A stretch of DNA of 64,000 nucleotides from Paenibacillus catalpae (GCF_900112695.1 NZ_FOMT01000001.1:1612001-1676000), one strand, 5' to 3'. Counted from the stretch's first letter, positions 27,146 to 36,888 are shown. Program-made: numbers and translations. The notes: generated by a model from the sequence alone, not told the origin.

Positions 27146-27703
27146 TTATTCCTTCGACCGTTCTACCTTATGGACAAACTTGTCCATAAGTTGCTGCAGC
27201 ACTTGCAAGGTAGCAAAATCGGATAAACGGCCCTCGTCGTCAAACTTCATATGAGCTTGGGAGAGCTTAAGCTCAGGACGGTTGACCGGATCCATATCAA
27301 GCGCGAAGATAAGCTGGCGCAGATTCGTTTGCGCACGTGCCGTTCCGCCCGGACCAGTAGTAGCGCCCATAATGGCGACGGGCTTGGTGGCAAGCGGCGC
27401 ACCGATATTTTTCCGGGATACCCAGTCAAGTGCATTCTTAAGAACACCAGTAATTAAACCGTTAAATTCAGGCGTACTGATCAGGAAACCGTCAGCTGAG
27501 CTGCACAGCTCGGCGAATTGCTTCACGGATTCCGGCAGATCTTCCTCCAGGTCCTGGTTATAGAGTGGCAGCTCGCCAAGGTCGGCGTAGGTATATGTAA
27601 AGTTTTCCGGTAGAAACAACGCCGCATTTTTTAATAACGTTTTGTTCATGGAAGCTTTACGCAAGCTGCCTGTCAGGCCAACAATATGATAGGATTGCGT
27701 CAT
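27146..27703 (-). CDS. NAD(P)H-dependent FMN reductase
   Basis: 185 residues, flavodoxin-like fold. The phosphate-binding loop GLTGSLRKASMNK follows the first strand; TPEFNGLITGVLKNALDWVS and MGATTGPGGTARAQ are the flavin-contact motifs of the NADPH-dependent FMN reductase / chromate reductase / azoreductase family. It would reduce FMN, quinones, azo compounds or metals with NAD(P)H in the cytoplasm. Ribosome site AAGGAGAG before the ATG. Alone between terminator and nhaK. Confidence 0.9.
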   Translation of the reverse strand: MTQSYHIVGLTGSLRKASMNKTLLKNAALFLPENFTYTYADLGELPLYNQDLEEDLPESVKQFAELCSSADGFLISTPEFNGLITGVLKNALDWVSRKNIGAPLATKPVAIMGATTGPGGTARAQTNLRQLIFALDMDPVNRPELKLSQAHMKFDDEGRLSDFATLQVLQQLMDKFVHKVERSKE

Positions 27704-27766
27704 GATGATAATCTCTCCTTCTCACTCACTTATACGTGTACAACAAGGCTGTACAACAATATAAGA

Positions 27767-29779
27767 TTAACCGATTTCATCCTCCTCGTACATAGCCGCC
27801 TCCCTGTCCCGGATATGCCGGCGCAGGGTCGACGCAAGCTCGCGGTCTATGGTTCCTTTCTCATACAGGGATTGCACTTCATCCCGTTCCGCCTGGATCG
27901 CCACCCAATGCAGCTCTTTCCGAGCTTCATGGAAATCATGCGTTTTATTCCTCGAATGAATCGGCATGGCTTTCATCCGGCTAATAATTTGATGATAGTA
28001 GGCGGTTACGCATTCGGTTGGATCGTCCTTCGCTTCCGGTGCGCATCTAGCATCCATCTCTTCCAGCACCGCTTCCGAGCATTGCAATCTGAGTCCACGC
28101 AGGGCGGTAATATCCGCATCCGTAAAAGCAAGCTTATAACCGCTGCCGTTAAAGCTCGCTTTCACTTTATTCCATAACCCCTTCAGCACCATTCTCCACA
28201 AATGGAGACGGTTCGCAAGAATCAGCTCAATTTGGTCCAGCATTTTGAAGTAGAAGTTGGCATGCTTCTCACTGATGGCGCCTTTCTCCAATTGCTCGTC
28301 GACATATTTCCGCTCAATATCCAGCGCAATGATCCGCATCTCCAGCTCTTTCTGGCGTCGGCTCGGCAGCTGCCTGTTCTGATTCTCGATCATCTCCATC
28401 TGCAGAATCATCCGGCGGTATTCAGCAATGACAGACTCGATCGCTTCCTCGTTCGCCTCATGGCTCACATGCTCCAGGTGACGGATAGCCGCTCCCATGA
28501 CTTTCATTTGCCATTCCCGTTCCTCATGGGCCTGCTCGGTTTCATCCGCAATCACTCGCTTCTTCGCAATTAGAGGCAATAGAATGCTGGCCGTCAGCAG
28601 CGACAACAGAATAATAAAGGCAGCGAGGAAAATAATGAGATCTCTCTGCGGGAACGGACTCCCGTTATTAAGCAGCAAAGGAACCGAAAACGCGCCCGCA
28701 AGCGTAACCGCTCCCCTCACACCGGAGATCGTCGTCAGGATAATCACCTTGAAGCTGAGCTTATCCTTGCCAATCCAGGTAAACAAGAATGTCCAGACAA
28801 AGCGCAGCACAAGCAGCAGAACGAAAATAATGACCGCATAGCCGATCACTTCCAGATTGTTAAAACCGGGATCCTTGAAAATCACCGTTGTAACCTGGGG
28901 AATTTGAAGGCCCAGGATAACAAAAACAAGCCCGTTCAGAATAAACAGGATAACCGACCATGTATTCACGGATACCGATTTGAGCCTAGGCATACTGTGA
29001 TCAACCCGGTCATCCTCGATGGCATGTACAATCCCGCCTGCAACTGCTGCAAGAATGCCGGATACCCCTAGTTCTTCCGCCACAAGGTAAAGCAGAAATG
29101 GCGTGACAAGCTGAAGCAGCATATGCATCGTCTCGTCCTCCAGCCCTGCCCTTCTGAGCAAGTGACGGATGCCGATAATGATAAAAGCCAACACGGCGCC
29201 GACAAGCAGCCCGCCAGCAGCAATGACAATGAAGCTGAATGATGCCTTTTGCCAGGAAAAAACACCTGTCATAGCTGCCGCAACAGCAAATTTGAACGCT
29301 ACAAGACCAGATGCGTCATTCATTAAGGCTTCGCCTTCCAGCAATCGCATCAGGCTTTTGGGCAGCTGAATCCGTCCGGCCAAAGCCCCAACGGCTACTG
29401 CGTCCGTTGGCGACAGAATGGCAGCAAGGCCAAAGGCTGCGGCAAGAGGAATAGTCGGGATCATCCAATGTATGGTATAGCCAATCACAAAGACCGTTAC
29501 GAAGACCAGTCCGACAGACAGCAGCAGGATTGGCGCGCGCAGACGCCACAGCTCATCGCGCGGCGTATTTTTGCCATCGTTGTACAGCAAGGGAGCGATG
29601 AACAGAATAAAGAACAATTCCGGCTCCAGATGAAGATGTACGCCAAATGGAATAACGGTAATAACCGCGCCTAATACAATTTGGATAAGCGGTACCGGAA
29701 TGAATGGAATATAACGATAAATGACATTGGAGACGCCAATCAGAACAAGCATGACGAGAACGATAACAAAAATTTCCAA
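27767..29779 (-). CDS. nhaK: Na+/H+ antiporter of the CPA1 family
   Basis: 670 residues, the same length as B. subtilis NhaK (YvgP). About 12 membrane helices in the first 400 residues with the ion-binding ILSPTDAVAVGAL and EGEALMNDASGLVAFK motifs, then a roughly 260-residue hydrophilic cytoplasmic C-terminal domain. TTG start behind GGAGGTAGCGGC. It would expel Na+ or K+ for protons in pH and salt control. The symbol is by resemblance. Confidence 0.9.
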   Translation of the reverse strand: MEIFVIVLVMLVLIGVSNVIYRYIPFIPVPLIQIVLGAVITVIPFGVHLHLEPELFFILFIAPLLYNDGKNTPRDELWRLRAPILLLSVGLVFVTVFVIGYTIHWMIPTIPLAAAFGLAAILSPTDAVAVGALAGRIQLPKSLMRLLEGEALMNDASGLVAFKFAVAAAMTGVFSWQKASFSFIVIAAGGLLVGAVLAFIIIGIRHLLRRAGLEDETMHMLLQLVTPFLLYLVAEELGVSGILAAVAGGIVHAIEDDRVDHSMPRLKSVSVNTWSVILFILNGLVFVILGLQIPQVTTVIFKDPGFNNLEVIGYAVIIFVLLLVLRFVWTFLFTWIGKDKLSFKVIILTTISGVRGAVTLAGAFSVPLLLNNGSPFPQRDLIIFLAAFIILLSLLTASILLPLIAKKRVIADETEQAHEEREWQMKVMGAAIRHLEHVSHEANEEAIESVIAEYRRMILQMEMIENQNRQLPSRRQKELEMRIIALDIERKYVDEQLEKGAISEKHANFYFKMLDQIELILANRLHLWRMVLKGLWNKVKASFNGSGYKLAFTDADITALRGLRLQCSEAVLEEMDARCAPEAKDDPTECVTAYYHQIISRMKAMPIHSRNKTHDFHEARKELHWVAIQAERDEVQSLYEKGTIDRELASTLRRHIRDREAAMYEEDEIG

Positions 29780-29806
29780 GCCGCTACCTCCATCCTTTTT
29801 GTATGC

Positions 29807-29841
29807 AAAAGGGATCAGACGCCCGAGCGTGAGATCCCTTC
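29807..29841 (-). terminator. Terminator of the Mn-catalase gene
   Basis: AAGGGATC (29833-29840 read on minus) pairs with GATCCCTT followed by TT on the minus strand; it separates the catalase from nhaK. Confidence 0.75.
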
Positions 29842-29853
29842 TGTCTTAAACGT

Positions 29854-30708
29854 TTATCTGCCCATGTCCGTCAAGCCTGGAGCGTGTTCATTTGGCAGCT
29901 CCGGATTGTACGGTACAGCATAGCCTTCCGGAGGCGGTGTAACCTGAAGCTCTCCGCCGTTACGGCTAGGCGATTTACCGCTGAAGACTTCAGCAATTCT
30001 AGTGTCATCCAAGCGGAAGTTAAATTGCGCGTTGTGGAAGCCCATATCAACATACTTCCGGCATTCTGGATATTTGTTAATATCGTAGTTCGGTACCGGG
30101 AACAGATTGCCCCAGCTTACGCCAAGCGTTTCGAGTGCCTTCGCGAACGCATTCTGATGAGCGTTATCCCGAACGATCAGGAAAGCAAGTGTTTCTCGGA
30201 ATGTTTTATTGGAGCTCATCTCGTAAATTCGTGTTTTTTGCAGTACCCCTGTTGATTCAAGCAGCAAATTATCCAACAAATCGGCAATCAAATTGCCGTG
30301 ATTGTAGACATAATTGCCCATCCACGGGTTGCCGCCGGCATCAACCGGAAGCGAGCCTTGCGCGCCAACAATAAAATGATGCGGGTTCGCATGCTTGACC
30401 GCTTCATCCAGCGGAGCTCCATCTACACCTGCATTACCCGGAGTTTCTTCTCCTGAACCAGTTAACAGCTGATTAATCGTGGTTTGCACCAGCTCGACAT
30501 GGCTGATTTCCTCCAGGAATACCCCTCGGATCAGATCGCGATACTGCGCCGCGTTTCCTCTAAAGTTCGTGCTTTGGAAAAAATACTGCATCATCGTGCG
30601 CATCTCGCCGTAATGACCGCCAAGCGCCTCCTGCAGAACCTTCGCTGCAGCAGGATCCGGCTTATCCGGAACGATCATATTGATCAAATCTTGTTTGTAG
30701 AAATACAA
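29854..30708 (-). CDS. Manganese catalase
   Basis: 284 residues, TTG start behind GGGGGATAAACC. Di-manganese ligands are visible in HYGEMRTMMQYFFQS (Glu35), FLEEISHVELV (Glu67, His70) and IVRDNAHQNAF, and the C-terminal DMGFHNAQFNFR and pro-rich tail are typical. It breaks down hydrogen peroxide without heme. B. subtilis YdbD and spore-coat CotJC are relatives; this length fits the YdbD type. Monocistronic. Confidence 0.95.
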   Translation of the reverse strand: MYFYKQDLINMIVPDKPDPAAAKVLQEALGGHYGEMRTMMQYFFQSTNFRGNAAQYRDLIRGVFLEEISHVELVQTTINQLLTGSGEETPGNAGVDGAPLDEAVKHANPHHFIVGAQGSLPVDAGGNPWMGNYVYNHGNLIADLLDNLLLESTGVLQKTRIYEMSSNKTFRETLAFLIVRDNAHQNAFAKALETLGVSWGNLFPVPNYDINKYPECRKYVDMGFHNAQFNFRLDDTRIAEVFSGKSPSRNGGELQVTPPPEGYAVPYNPELPNEHAPGLTDMGR

Positions 30709-30834
30709 GGTTTATCCCCCTTTTGTTGGCTTAAGCGATAATAGCTTGCACCGCAGGAGAGCATTTCATTCTATGCTAATGATTTGCTCTGTAACGGGAC
30801 AAATTATGGTCATCCATGAAAGCGAGGGAATTCG

Positions 30835-31680
30835 ATGCATGAAGATATGACCTACGGTGAGGATTATCATTTTCTCCCCGTTACTTCAATGAAGAGCGGT
30901 TTTGGACAAGAGGTTCAACCCGACCTATTCTGCCTGACCATCCAAATCGTAAATGTCTGTTTTATTGGCGAGCCGGGGAGAAAGAACTGGGTACTTGTTG
31001 ATGCAGGCATGCCGCATGCGGCTGATGAGATTATCTCTGTTGCTGAAGAACGATTTGGTGCAAATAATGCTCCGGCAGCTATTCTGCTTACTCACGGTCA
31101 TTTTGATCATGTCGGGTCGATTATTGAACTGGTCAAGCATTGGAATGTGCCTGTCTATGCTCATCCTCTTGAGCTGCCCTACCTGACGGGAGAGCGCAAT
31201 TACCCCACACCCGATGCAACCGTGGAAGGCGGGTTAGTCGCAAAGCTGTCCCCTCTCTTCCCTAACGACGCTATCGATTTAGGCCATCATGTATCTACGC
31301 TGCCAGAGGACGGTTCACTGCCAAGACTGGAAGGCTGGCGGTGGATCCATACTCCCGGACATACGCCTGGACATGTATCCTTTTATAGGGAAAGCGACCG
31401 CACCCTTCTGGCTGGAGATGCTTTTGTTACCGTGAAGCAGGAATCACTATGGAGCGTTATTACCCAGGAATTGGAGATCAGCGGTCCGCCGCGGTATTTG
31501 ACGACGGATTGGACGAAAGCTTCTGACTCCGTTCGCAGGCTAGAGGCTTTAAAACCCGCTGCCGCCGTGACCGGGCACGGAATGCCGATGACAGATCAAT
31601 TATTAGCAGACAGCTTGGAGAAGCTGGTACGGGAATTCGACAGCATTGCCGTTCCCGAGCACGGGAGATACGTACAATAA
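30835..31680 (+). CDS. Metallo-beta-lactamase fold hydrolase
   Basis: 281 residues. The zinc-binding THGHFDH motif spans residues 86-92; further ligands are the His in HTPGHTPGH, the Asp in LLAGDAF and the His in VTGHGMP. Ribosome site GAGGG before the ATG. Glyoxalase II-like or generic MBL hydrolase; substrate unknown. It converges on the MOSC gene at a shared terminator. Confidence 0.88.
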   Translation: MHEDMTYGEDYHFLPVTSMKSGFGQEVQPDLFCLTIQIVNVCFIGEPGRKNWVLVDAGMPHAADEIISVAEERFGANNAPAAILLTHGHFDHVGSIIELVKHWNVPVYAHPLELPYLTGERNYPTPDATVEGGLVAKLSPLFPNDAIDLGHHVSTLPEDGSLPRLEGWRWIHTPGHTPGHVSFYRESDRTLLAGDAFVTVKQESLWSVITQELEISGPPRYLTTDWTKASDSVRRLEALKPAAAVTGHGMPMTDQLLADSLEKLVREFDSIAVPEHGRYVQ

Positions 31681-31684
31681 TGAA

Positions 31685-31720
31685 AAAAGAAACCGCGGAT
31701 TCCCGCGGTTTCTTTCTTTT
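31685..31720. terminator. Bidirectional terminator, MBL/MOSC
   Basis: GAAACCGCGG pairs with CCGCGGTTTC, loop ATTC, then a T-rich run; purine-rich A run on the other side. Confidence 0.9.
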
Positions 31721-31724
31721 CACC

Positions 31725-32444
31725 CTATGCTTCATCCGCAACCAGATGAACTTTGTCGCCTTGTTTGACAGTGCCGGTCTTCACAACGGAAGCATACACG
31801 CCAAACTGCAGATTGAACTCTTCATTTACTTTTCTGAGCAGCGACGGGTCCTTCACCTGCGTGTCGGGATCCATCGTAATAAGAACACAACGCTCACAGA
31901 AGCTGTCTACTTGCAGCTCTACTTCCCCAATCGCAAGCTTGCGCCCCAGCCAATCGCTTTCCGTAAACGCATCATCACTGACCTTTACGACGAAATTCGC
32001 GCGGAAGCGGCGTTCATCCAGCTCTCTGCCCCATGTTTGCTGCAGCTTGTTTAAGGAATGATCTGTTATAATCAAAATACTCGCCCCGTCAACGGACAAC
32101 AGCTGCGGATGCTCCGGATGTGCTTCCTTCCAGTCTGACATCGTAAGACGCGTGGCCGTCTGGCTTTGAATGTCTTCTAATAAATGCTCATCCCAGCCGA
32201 ATATTCTTCCGTCCGGTGAAGTAATACGAATTGTGCCGTCTTGAAAATTTGCCCGATAGTTAAGCAGATTGGGAATATTTCTTGCTGTTATGTATTTGTA
32301 CCAGTCCTTCTTGGTCTCATCGTAGAGGCTGACAAACCGGTCTCCAAGCATGCCATATTGTTCAATCACACAATCCGCAAGCTTCTCGCCTGCAAATGAT
32401 TTAACCGGGTACCGGTAAATCTCCAGAATCTCGCCTATCTGCAC
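31725..32444 (-). CDS. MOSC domain protein
   Basis: 239 residues, GTG start with AAAGGAG nine bases upstream. MOSC N-terminal beta-barrel (IYRYPVKSFAGEKL) and MOSC domain with ERRFRANFVV and the invariant Cys in FCERCVLITMDPDT. MOSC proteins carry sulfur or bind molybdenum cofactor (mARC/YiiM-like) and reduce N-hydroxylated compounds. No molybdenum cofactor synthesis genes adjoin. Divergent from the zinc-type dehydrogenase gene. Confidence 0.9.
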   Translation of the reverse strand: MQIGEILEIYRYPVKSFAGEKLADCVIEQYGMLGDRFVSLYDETKKDWYKYITARNIPNLLNYRANFQDGTIRITSPDGRIFGWDEHLLEDIQSQTATRLTMSDWKEAHPEHPQLLSVDGASILIITDHSLNKLQQTWGRELDERRFRANFVVKVSDDAFTESDWLGRKLAIGEVELQVDSFCERCVLITMDPDTQVKDPSLLRKVNEEFNLQFGVYASVVKTGTVKQGDKVHLVADEA

Positions 32445-32591
32445 GTTCTTATGCTCCTTTATCTCATAAGTGAAGGTTCATTATTAGTCTATTCTAACGG
32501 ATGTTACGGCAAAACGAAAAATGGTTATTATTATTTATTCTTCCAGCGTTATAATAGTAGTCTAATTCTATTTCTATACGGAGGGATATTC

Positions 32592-33575
32592 ATGAAAGCA
32601 ATCGTCATCAACGCCCCTGGGGCTCCGGATACATTTACTATGGCAGACATGCCTGTTCCTCAGCCAGGGCCAGGAGAAATCCGTGTTCAGAACAAAGCAA
32701 TAAGCCTTAATCCGGCTGACTATAAAATGGCGGCAAACGGCAATCCGGCATGGCAGTATCCGTTTATTCCCGGTCTCGACGCAGCCGGAATCGTTGACGC
32801 CGTTGGCGAAGGCGTTACGAGGTGGGCTGTTGGCGACCGTGTCGCCTATCACGGCAGCTTCATGAAGCCCGGTACCTATGCCGAGTACAGTGTGACGAAT
32901 GCCCGGACCGCCGGACGCATTCCGCAAGGGGTATCTTATGAAGAAGCTGCTGCCTTCCCTTGCGCAGGACTGACCGCCTATCAGGCGTTAATTGACAAGA
33001 TGAATGTAAAAGCCGGCCGTTCCATTCTGATTCATGCCGGAGCCGGCGGCGTTGGCGGGTATGCGATTCAGCTCGCGAAGCTGTTAGGAGCATCCCCTAT
33101 TCTGACTACCGCATCAGAAGCAAATAACGAATATCTGCAGCAACTAGGCGCTGATGTTGTTATTGACTACCATACAGAGGATGTTGCAGCCAGAGTAAAG
33201 GAAGCAACAAACGGTCTAGGCGTGGATTACATCCTGAATTCCCTTAACCGGGCAACAGCCCAAGCTGATCTCACCATGCTTGCTTTCGGCGGCCAATTAG
33301 CATGCATAGCCGGTGCTCCCGAAACAGTTGCCGATTTCCAGCCTTCCCATAAAACTTTCTCCGTTCATAAGATGATGCTCGGCGGCGCCCATCTGTCCGG
33401 CGATGCCCGCGCTGAAAGTGAGCTCGCCATGATGACGGAAGAGTTCATGCAGCTCATTGACGACAGGATGATAGATGCGATGGTCGAGAAAACCATTAGC
33501 CTGGCGGAAATTCCGGCGGAACTTACCCGACTGTCCCAAAGACATGTTCGCGGCAAAATCGTTGCAGTACTATAA
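32592..33575 (+). CDS. Zinc-type alcohol dehydrogenase / quinone oxidoreductase-like protein
   Basis: 327 residues. GroES-like N-terminal domain (LNPADYKMAANG, FIPGLDAAGIVDAVG) and Rossmann domain with ILIHAGAGGVGGYAIQLAKL binding NAD(P)H. No zinc-ligand Cys cluster is present, which places it with the QOR/MDR class without zinc. ATG 32592 follows GGAGGGATATTC; the frame is open further up without a start signal. Followed after 16 bp by a VOC gene and probably co-transcribed. Confidence 0.9.
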   Translation: MKAIVINAPGAPDTFTMADMPVPQPGPGEIRVQNKAISLNPADYKMAANGNPAWQYPFIPGLDAAGIVDAVGEGVTRWAVGDRVAYHGSFMKPGTYAEYSVTNARTAGRIPQGVSYEEAAAFPCAGLTAYQALIDKMNVKAGRSILIHAGAGGVGGYAIQLAKLLGASPILTTASEANNEYLQQLGADVVIDYHTEDVAARVKEATNGLGVDYILNSLNRATAQADLTMLAFGGQLACIAGAPETVADFQPSHKTFSVHKMMLGGAHLSGDARAESELAMMTEEFMQLIDDRMIDAMVEKTISLAEIPAELTRLSQRHVRGKIVAVL

Positions 33576-33591
33576 ATCGGGGGGTATTGCT

Positions 33592-33948
33592 ATGAACATA
33601 AAAGAATCCGGCATTATATTATTTGTTGAAGATTATCCGGCATTACTCGACTTTTATGCTCGTCAGATGGGTCTGCCTGTCCGTGAACAGCAAACGAATC
33701 TTACCGTATTTGAATTTGGAGGCAGCTATCTGATGCTTGAGAGCGGCGGCGTTTCTTCCCCGGCTGCCAAGTCGCGTGCTCAGAACCCTACTGTTCTTCG
33801 GCTTGATGTGGAAGATTTCGAACAAACGGTACAGGAGCTTACGGATCGCCAAGTGACAGTGGACGTTATTACTCATAGCTGGGGAATAATAGGAGTCCTT
33901 ATAGATCCGGAAGGCAATCGGATTGAGCTGAAAAAATCCTCATCTTAA
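33592..33948 (+). CDS. VOC (glyoxalase/dioxygenase superfamily) protein
   Basis: 118 residues, one VOC unit: FVEDYPALLDFYARQMGLPV opens the first beta-alpha-beta-beta-beta module and IGVLIDPEGNRIEL closes the second. ATG follows GGGGGGTATTGCT. Small single-domain VOC proteins include fosfomycin and bleomycin resistance proteins and glyoxalases; the substrate cannot be told. Its 3' end overlaps the convergent Imm5-like gene by 9 bp. Confidence 0.85.
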   Translation: MNIKESGIILFVEDYPALLDFYARQMGLPVREQQTNLTVFEFGGSYLMLESGGVSSPAAKSRAQNPTVLRLDVEDFEQTVQELTDRQVTVDVITHSWGIIGVLIDPEGNRIELKKSSS

Positions 33949-34398
33949 TCGTTCCAGTAATTCGACTAGCCGCTTATATTGCCACTCCCGCTCACGGTCT
34001 GTAACGATATCGGCTTCCTTCTTGTCTGCAAAGTCCCGGATCGCCGTAGCTGCGTAAGCAGCCGCATGCACAGCGTGATTGGCCACATGGGCCGTTGCTG
34101 CAGCATGTCCGGCTGCCCGGGCGGCGCGGGCTGCTGCGCTGCTCGTTTCGATAACGTCACGCGCTGCGGCATGTGCAGCAATGGCCGCTTTCCGCGCAGC
34201 CGTCATAGGCAGCTCGCCGCGCGACCATGCGCGGGCCGCATGAATGGCCTCCTGCATACGGTTATCCTCAGCCCAAATAGTCTCAAAGCAAGGCTTGGCA
34301 CGATCGGCACAATCTGCTGCCCATAAAGCTAGGACGCGATGGTCCACATGTTTGACCAGTTCGGCTATTCGTCTGTCCTGCCCGATCAATCCTTTCAT
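33940..34398 (-). CDS. Imm5-like putative immunity protein
   Basis: 152 residues, strongly Ala/His-rich and all-helical: the central AAIAAHAAARDV and AARAAGHAAATAHVANHAVHAA segments repeat an A-x-x-A-H pattern. The N-terminal ALWAADCADRAKPCFE and the end EREWQYKRLVELL match proteins annotated as putative immunity protein (Imm5 type) in Bacillales as I remember them. Such proteins are predicted to protect against polymorphic toxins, but no toxin gene is adjacent. It lies 22 bp downstream of the DinB gene, in the same direction. Confidence 0.6.
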   Translation of the reverse strand: MKGLIGQDRRIAELVKHVDHRVLALWAADCADRAKPCFETIWAEDNRMQEAIHAARAWSRGELPMTAARKAAIAAHAAARDVIETSSAAARAARAAGHAAATAHVANHAVHAAAYAATAIRDFADKKEADIVTDREREWQYKRLVELLERLR

Positions 34399-34419
34399 CT
34401 ATTATTCAACTTTCGATGG

Positions 34420-34920
34420 TCATTTCGCTCCATATTCTTCGATCTCCTTTAATTGACGCAAATGATGGCGGGTATGCATGTCAATCAGATCAAACCACTC
34501 TCTTGCATTCAGCCAGCCAAAACCGCCATGTCTGAGTTTGTAATCTGGATGAATGCTATCAATCTGCTTATCCGAATCTCTCATCTTCTCTAATAACTGA
34601 TTCAAATCTTGCAGATGTTCCTCTTTGCTTTTCACATCGTTAGGACTATACTCCATGCCTTCAGGCAATTTAATCTTGACCGGAGGAAAAGCACCCGCGT
34701 TAAACAGCGTATCTCCTGCTGCCGTCTTGCCCTGCGACTGTTTACAGTCAGAGGCACTACACTCCTCAATGTGGTCCAAATATTCCAGAGCTACGTCTAC
34801 AATATGAGAATAGACCTGACCGATGGACCAGGTTCCTGGTCTAATCCGGTAACGTAATTGCTCTATCGAATAATACTCAAGCTTGCCTATATAAGTGTTT
34901 ATAGCCTCCAGACCTCTCAT
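34420..34920 (-). CDS. DinB superfamily protein
   Basis: 166 residues, four-helix DinB/YfiT-like bundle. Likely metal ligands are His39 (WSIGQVYSHIVDV) and two of the His residues in HTRHHLRQ near the C-terminus. Members include thiol (bacillithiol) transferases and DNA-damage-inducible proteins of unknown reaction. Upstream of the Imm5-like gene with which it may form a pair. Confidence 0.85.
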   Translation of the reverse strand: MRGLEAINTYIGKLEYYSIEQLRYRIRPGTWSIGQVYSHIVDVALEYLDHIEECSASDCKQSQGKTAAGDTLFNAGAFPPVKIKLPEGMEYSPNDVKSKEEHLQDLNQLLEKMRDSDKQIDSIHPDYKLRHGGFGWLNAREWFDLIDMHTRHHLRQLKEIEEYGAK

Positions 34921-35020
34921 TAGCCACCTCTTTTTATTCGCATCTTCTTATTCAAGTAAATAACGTGCATCTGACAGGATCATCTCAATGATAGGGACCA
35001 GAGATTATCTACCCTCCCGG

Positions 35021-35060
35021 AAAAAGAAAAACGCACTTTCCATCAAGGAGAAGTGCGTCT
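35021..35060 (-). terminator. Terminator of the guanidine-degradation operon
   Basis: ACGCACTT pairs with AAGTGCGT; on the minus strand the stem is followed by TTTTTCTTTTT. It lies about 70 bp after the allophanate hydrolase stop. Confidence 0.85.
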
Positions 35061-35127
35061 GTCTATAAAAATTATAATGTTTTGGATTTAGCAGTGTCAA
35101 TCCGATTATATGACAATGACAACTCCA

Positions 35128-36888
35128 CTATAGCGACGCTTTGGCAGTGTCAGCTGCTGCGGCCAGTGCTTTCCTCCAGCCTCCGTAGGAGGTGATGTCC
35201 TCTGCCCCGACTGTTCCATATGCCTCGCAAATAAATCCGGGAACGACGGTACCGTCTTCGAGCTCAACCTTCCCGATTCCAAGCGGTGCGGGAATAGCTG
35301 CCGTAAATGAACCGAATGCGGCAAGCGGCATCTCCCATACCTCCACTTCAATGGATGCCCCGCCTTGCGGCAGCTTCAGAAGCCCCGGCTTTGGCGGAGC
35401 CGTCTGCAGCTTCATCAATTTATAGGTTGCAGAAGTCCGGTCCTCCCGGATAAAAGTTGCGCCATGCTCCAGCATCTGGCGCTCAAGGGGCAGACCTCGC
35501 ATATGCAGGCCACATACGGCTACAAGCGTGGAAGGCTGGGGCTCCTGTGCTTTGCGGACCGTCTCAGCCAGTTCGAAAAGCATTCCTTCTGAGCCGGAAG
35601 CTGCAAATAGCGTTATTCCGAATGGCAATGCCGCCGCGGCTTCGCCGGATTGAATGGCCAATGCGCTAAGGTCTAGCAGGTTGCAATGATTCGTATAAAG
35701 TCCCATCGCACTGTTTGTTCCGATCGGATCTGCGGCCACCTGCTCGCGTGTCCATGTTCCTCCTGCAGTCGGCATGACAAGTATTGCATCCTTGAGCAGC
35801 TGCCGAGCCTTCAGCTTGTAGCCTTGCAGCTTATGAAAAGCCGTAAACACTGAGGTTGCATCAAATTCCGGCTTGGTTGCACCCCGCAGCACCTTCTCCG
35901 TTACAGGGAAAGTCACACCTGGATTGGCATCGATGAACGATCCAAGCGCCGACCAGCGCTCCGCCACCCATGGCCCGTCATATAATAAGGCAGCAGCAGC
36001 CTGGAATAATTGCATATCCACGAATTCAACCGGCAGCTTCATTTCTTTTAATAGACGTACCGACTTCTCCCAAGCCTCCATATAAACATCTGCAAACGGA
36101 CCATAGAAAGTCAGCTTACCTTCCGGGAGCAGCAGCTTTGCAGGCAGCTTTCGCTCGCCAATCCCAATCTCCTTCGACCACGGATCATCCACTTGGAAAC
36201 CGCGAACCACCTGGTCAACAAGCTCGGCATCCTCCAGATTATGGGCAAATACCGTGACGCAATCCAGACTCTCGCAGGCTGGTACAACCCCTTTGCTCGG
36301 CCATGCGCCTACACTTGGTTTAAGGCCAACAAGATTATTAAGGGCAGCAGGCACTCTGCCCGATCCGGCCGTATCTGTACCGAGGGAAAATGCCGCATGC
36401 CCGAGAGCTACTGCTACGGCCGAGCCTGAACTGGAGCCGCCGCTGATCAACTCGGGACGCAGCGCGTTTTCCGTCTCGCCGTACGGGCTTCTTGTCCCGA
36501 CCAGTCCCGTTGCGAACTGGTCGAGATTCGTCTTGCCGACTGGTATTGCTCCGGCTTCAATCAGGCGTTCAACCACTGCCGCATGCTCAGCCGGCAAATA
36601 AGCGTATTCCTCACAGCCCGCTGTAGTAGGCATGCCGGCCACGTCGATGTTATCTTTTACCGCAAACGGAATTCCCCACAGAGGCAAATGCACACGGTCA
36701 AGCTCCTTCAAACGATCCAGGTAACACTGGATGTAGGCGAGGGATGGCGAAGTAATCCAAATATTCTTCCCTTTATCGGCCTCCGCACGTTCAATAATGG
36801 TTTGAATGACTTGCTCAGGAGTCAAGGTACCGTTCAAATAACGCTCACGCAGCCAGGAAATGGTGACAGGCCATTGCATTTCGCTCAT
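35128..36888 (-). CDS. atzF: Allophanate hydrolase
   Basis: 586 residues. Amidase-signature domain with Lys78 (GIPFAVKDNIDVAG), the cis-Ser loop ISGGSSSGSAVAVA near 148-161 and the nucleophile Ser176 in LGTDTAGSGR. The C-terminal 150 residues form the extra allophanate hydrolase domain (VCGLHMRGLPLERQMLEHGA). It cleaves allophanate to ammonia and CO2, the last step of urea or guanidine carboxylation pathways. The ATG overlaps the carboxylase stop as ATGA, showing translational coupling. Confidence 0.93.
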   Translation of the reverse strand: MSEMQWPVTISWLRERYLNGTLTPEQVIQTIIERAEADKGKNIWITSPSLAYIQCYLDRLKELDRVHLPLWGIPFAVKDNIDVAGMPTTAGCEEYAYLPAEHAAVVERLIEAGAIPVGKTNLDQFATGLVGTRSPYGETENALRPELISGGSSSGSAVAVALGHAAFSLGTDTAGSGRVPAALNNLVGLKPSVGAWPSKGVVPACESLDCVTVFAHNLEDAELVDQVVRGFQVDDPWSKEIGIGERKLPAKLLLPEGKLTFYGPFADVYMEAWEKSVRLLKEMKLPVEFVDMQLFQAAAALLYDGPWVAERWSALGSFIDANPGVTFPVTEKVLRGATKPEFDATSVFTAFHKLQGYKLKARQLLKDAILVMPTAGGTWTREQVAADPIGTNSAMGLYTNHCNLLDLSALAIQSGEAAAALPFGITLFAASGSEGMLFELAETVRKAQEPQPSTLVAVCGLHMRGLPLERQMLEHGATFIREDRTSATYKLMKLQTAPPKPGLLKLPQGGASIEVEVWEMPLAAFGSFTAAIPAPLGIGKVELEDGTVVPGFICEAYGTVGAEDITSYGGWRKALAAAADTAKASL

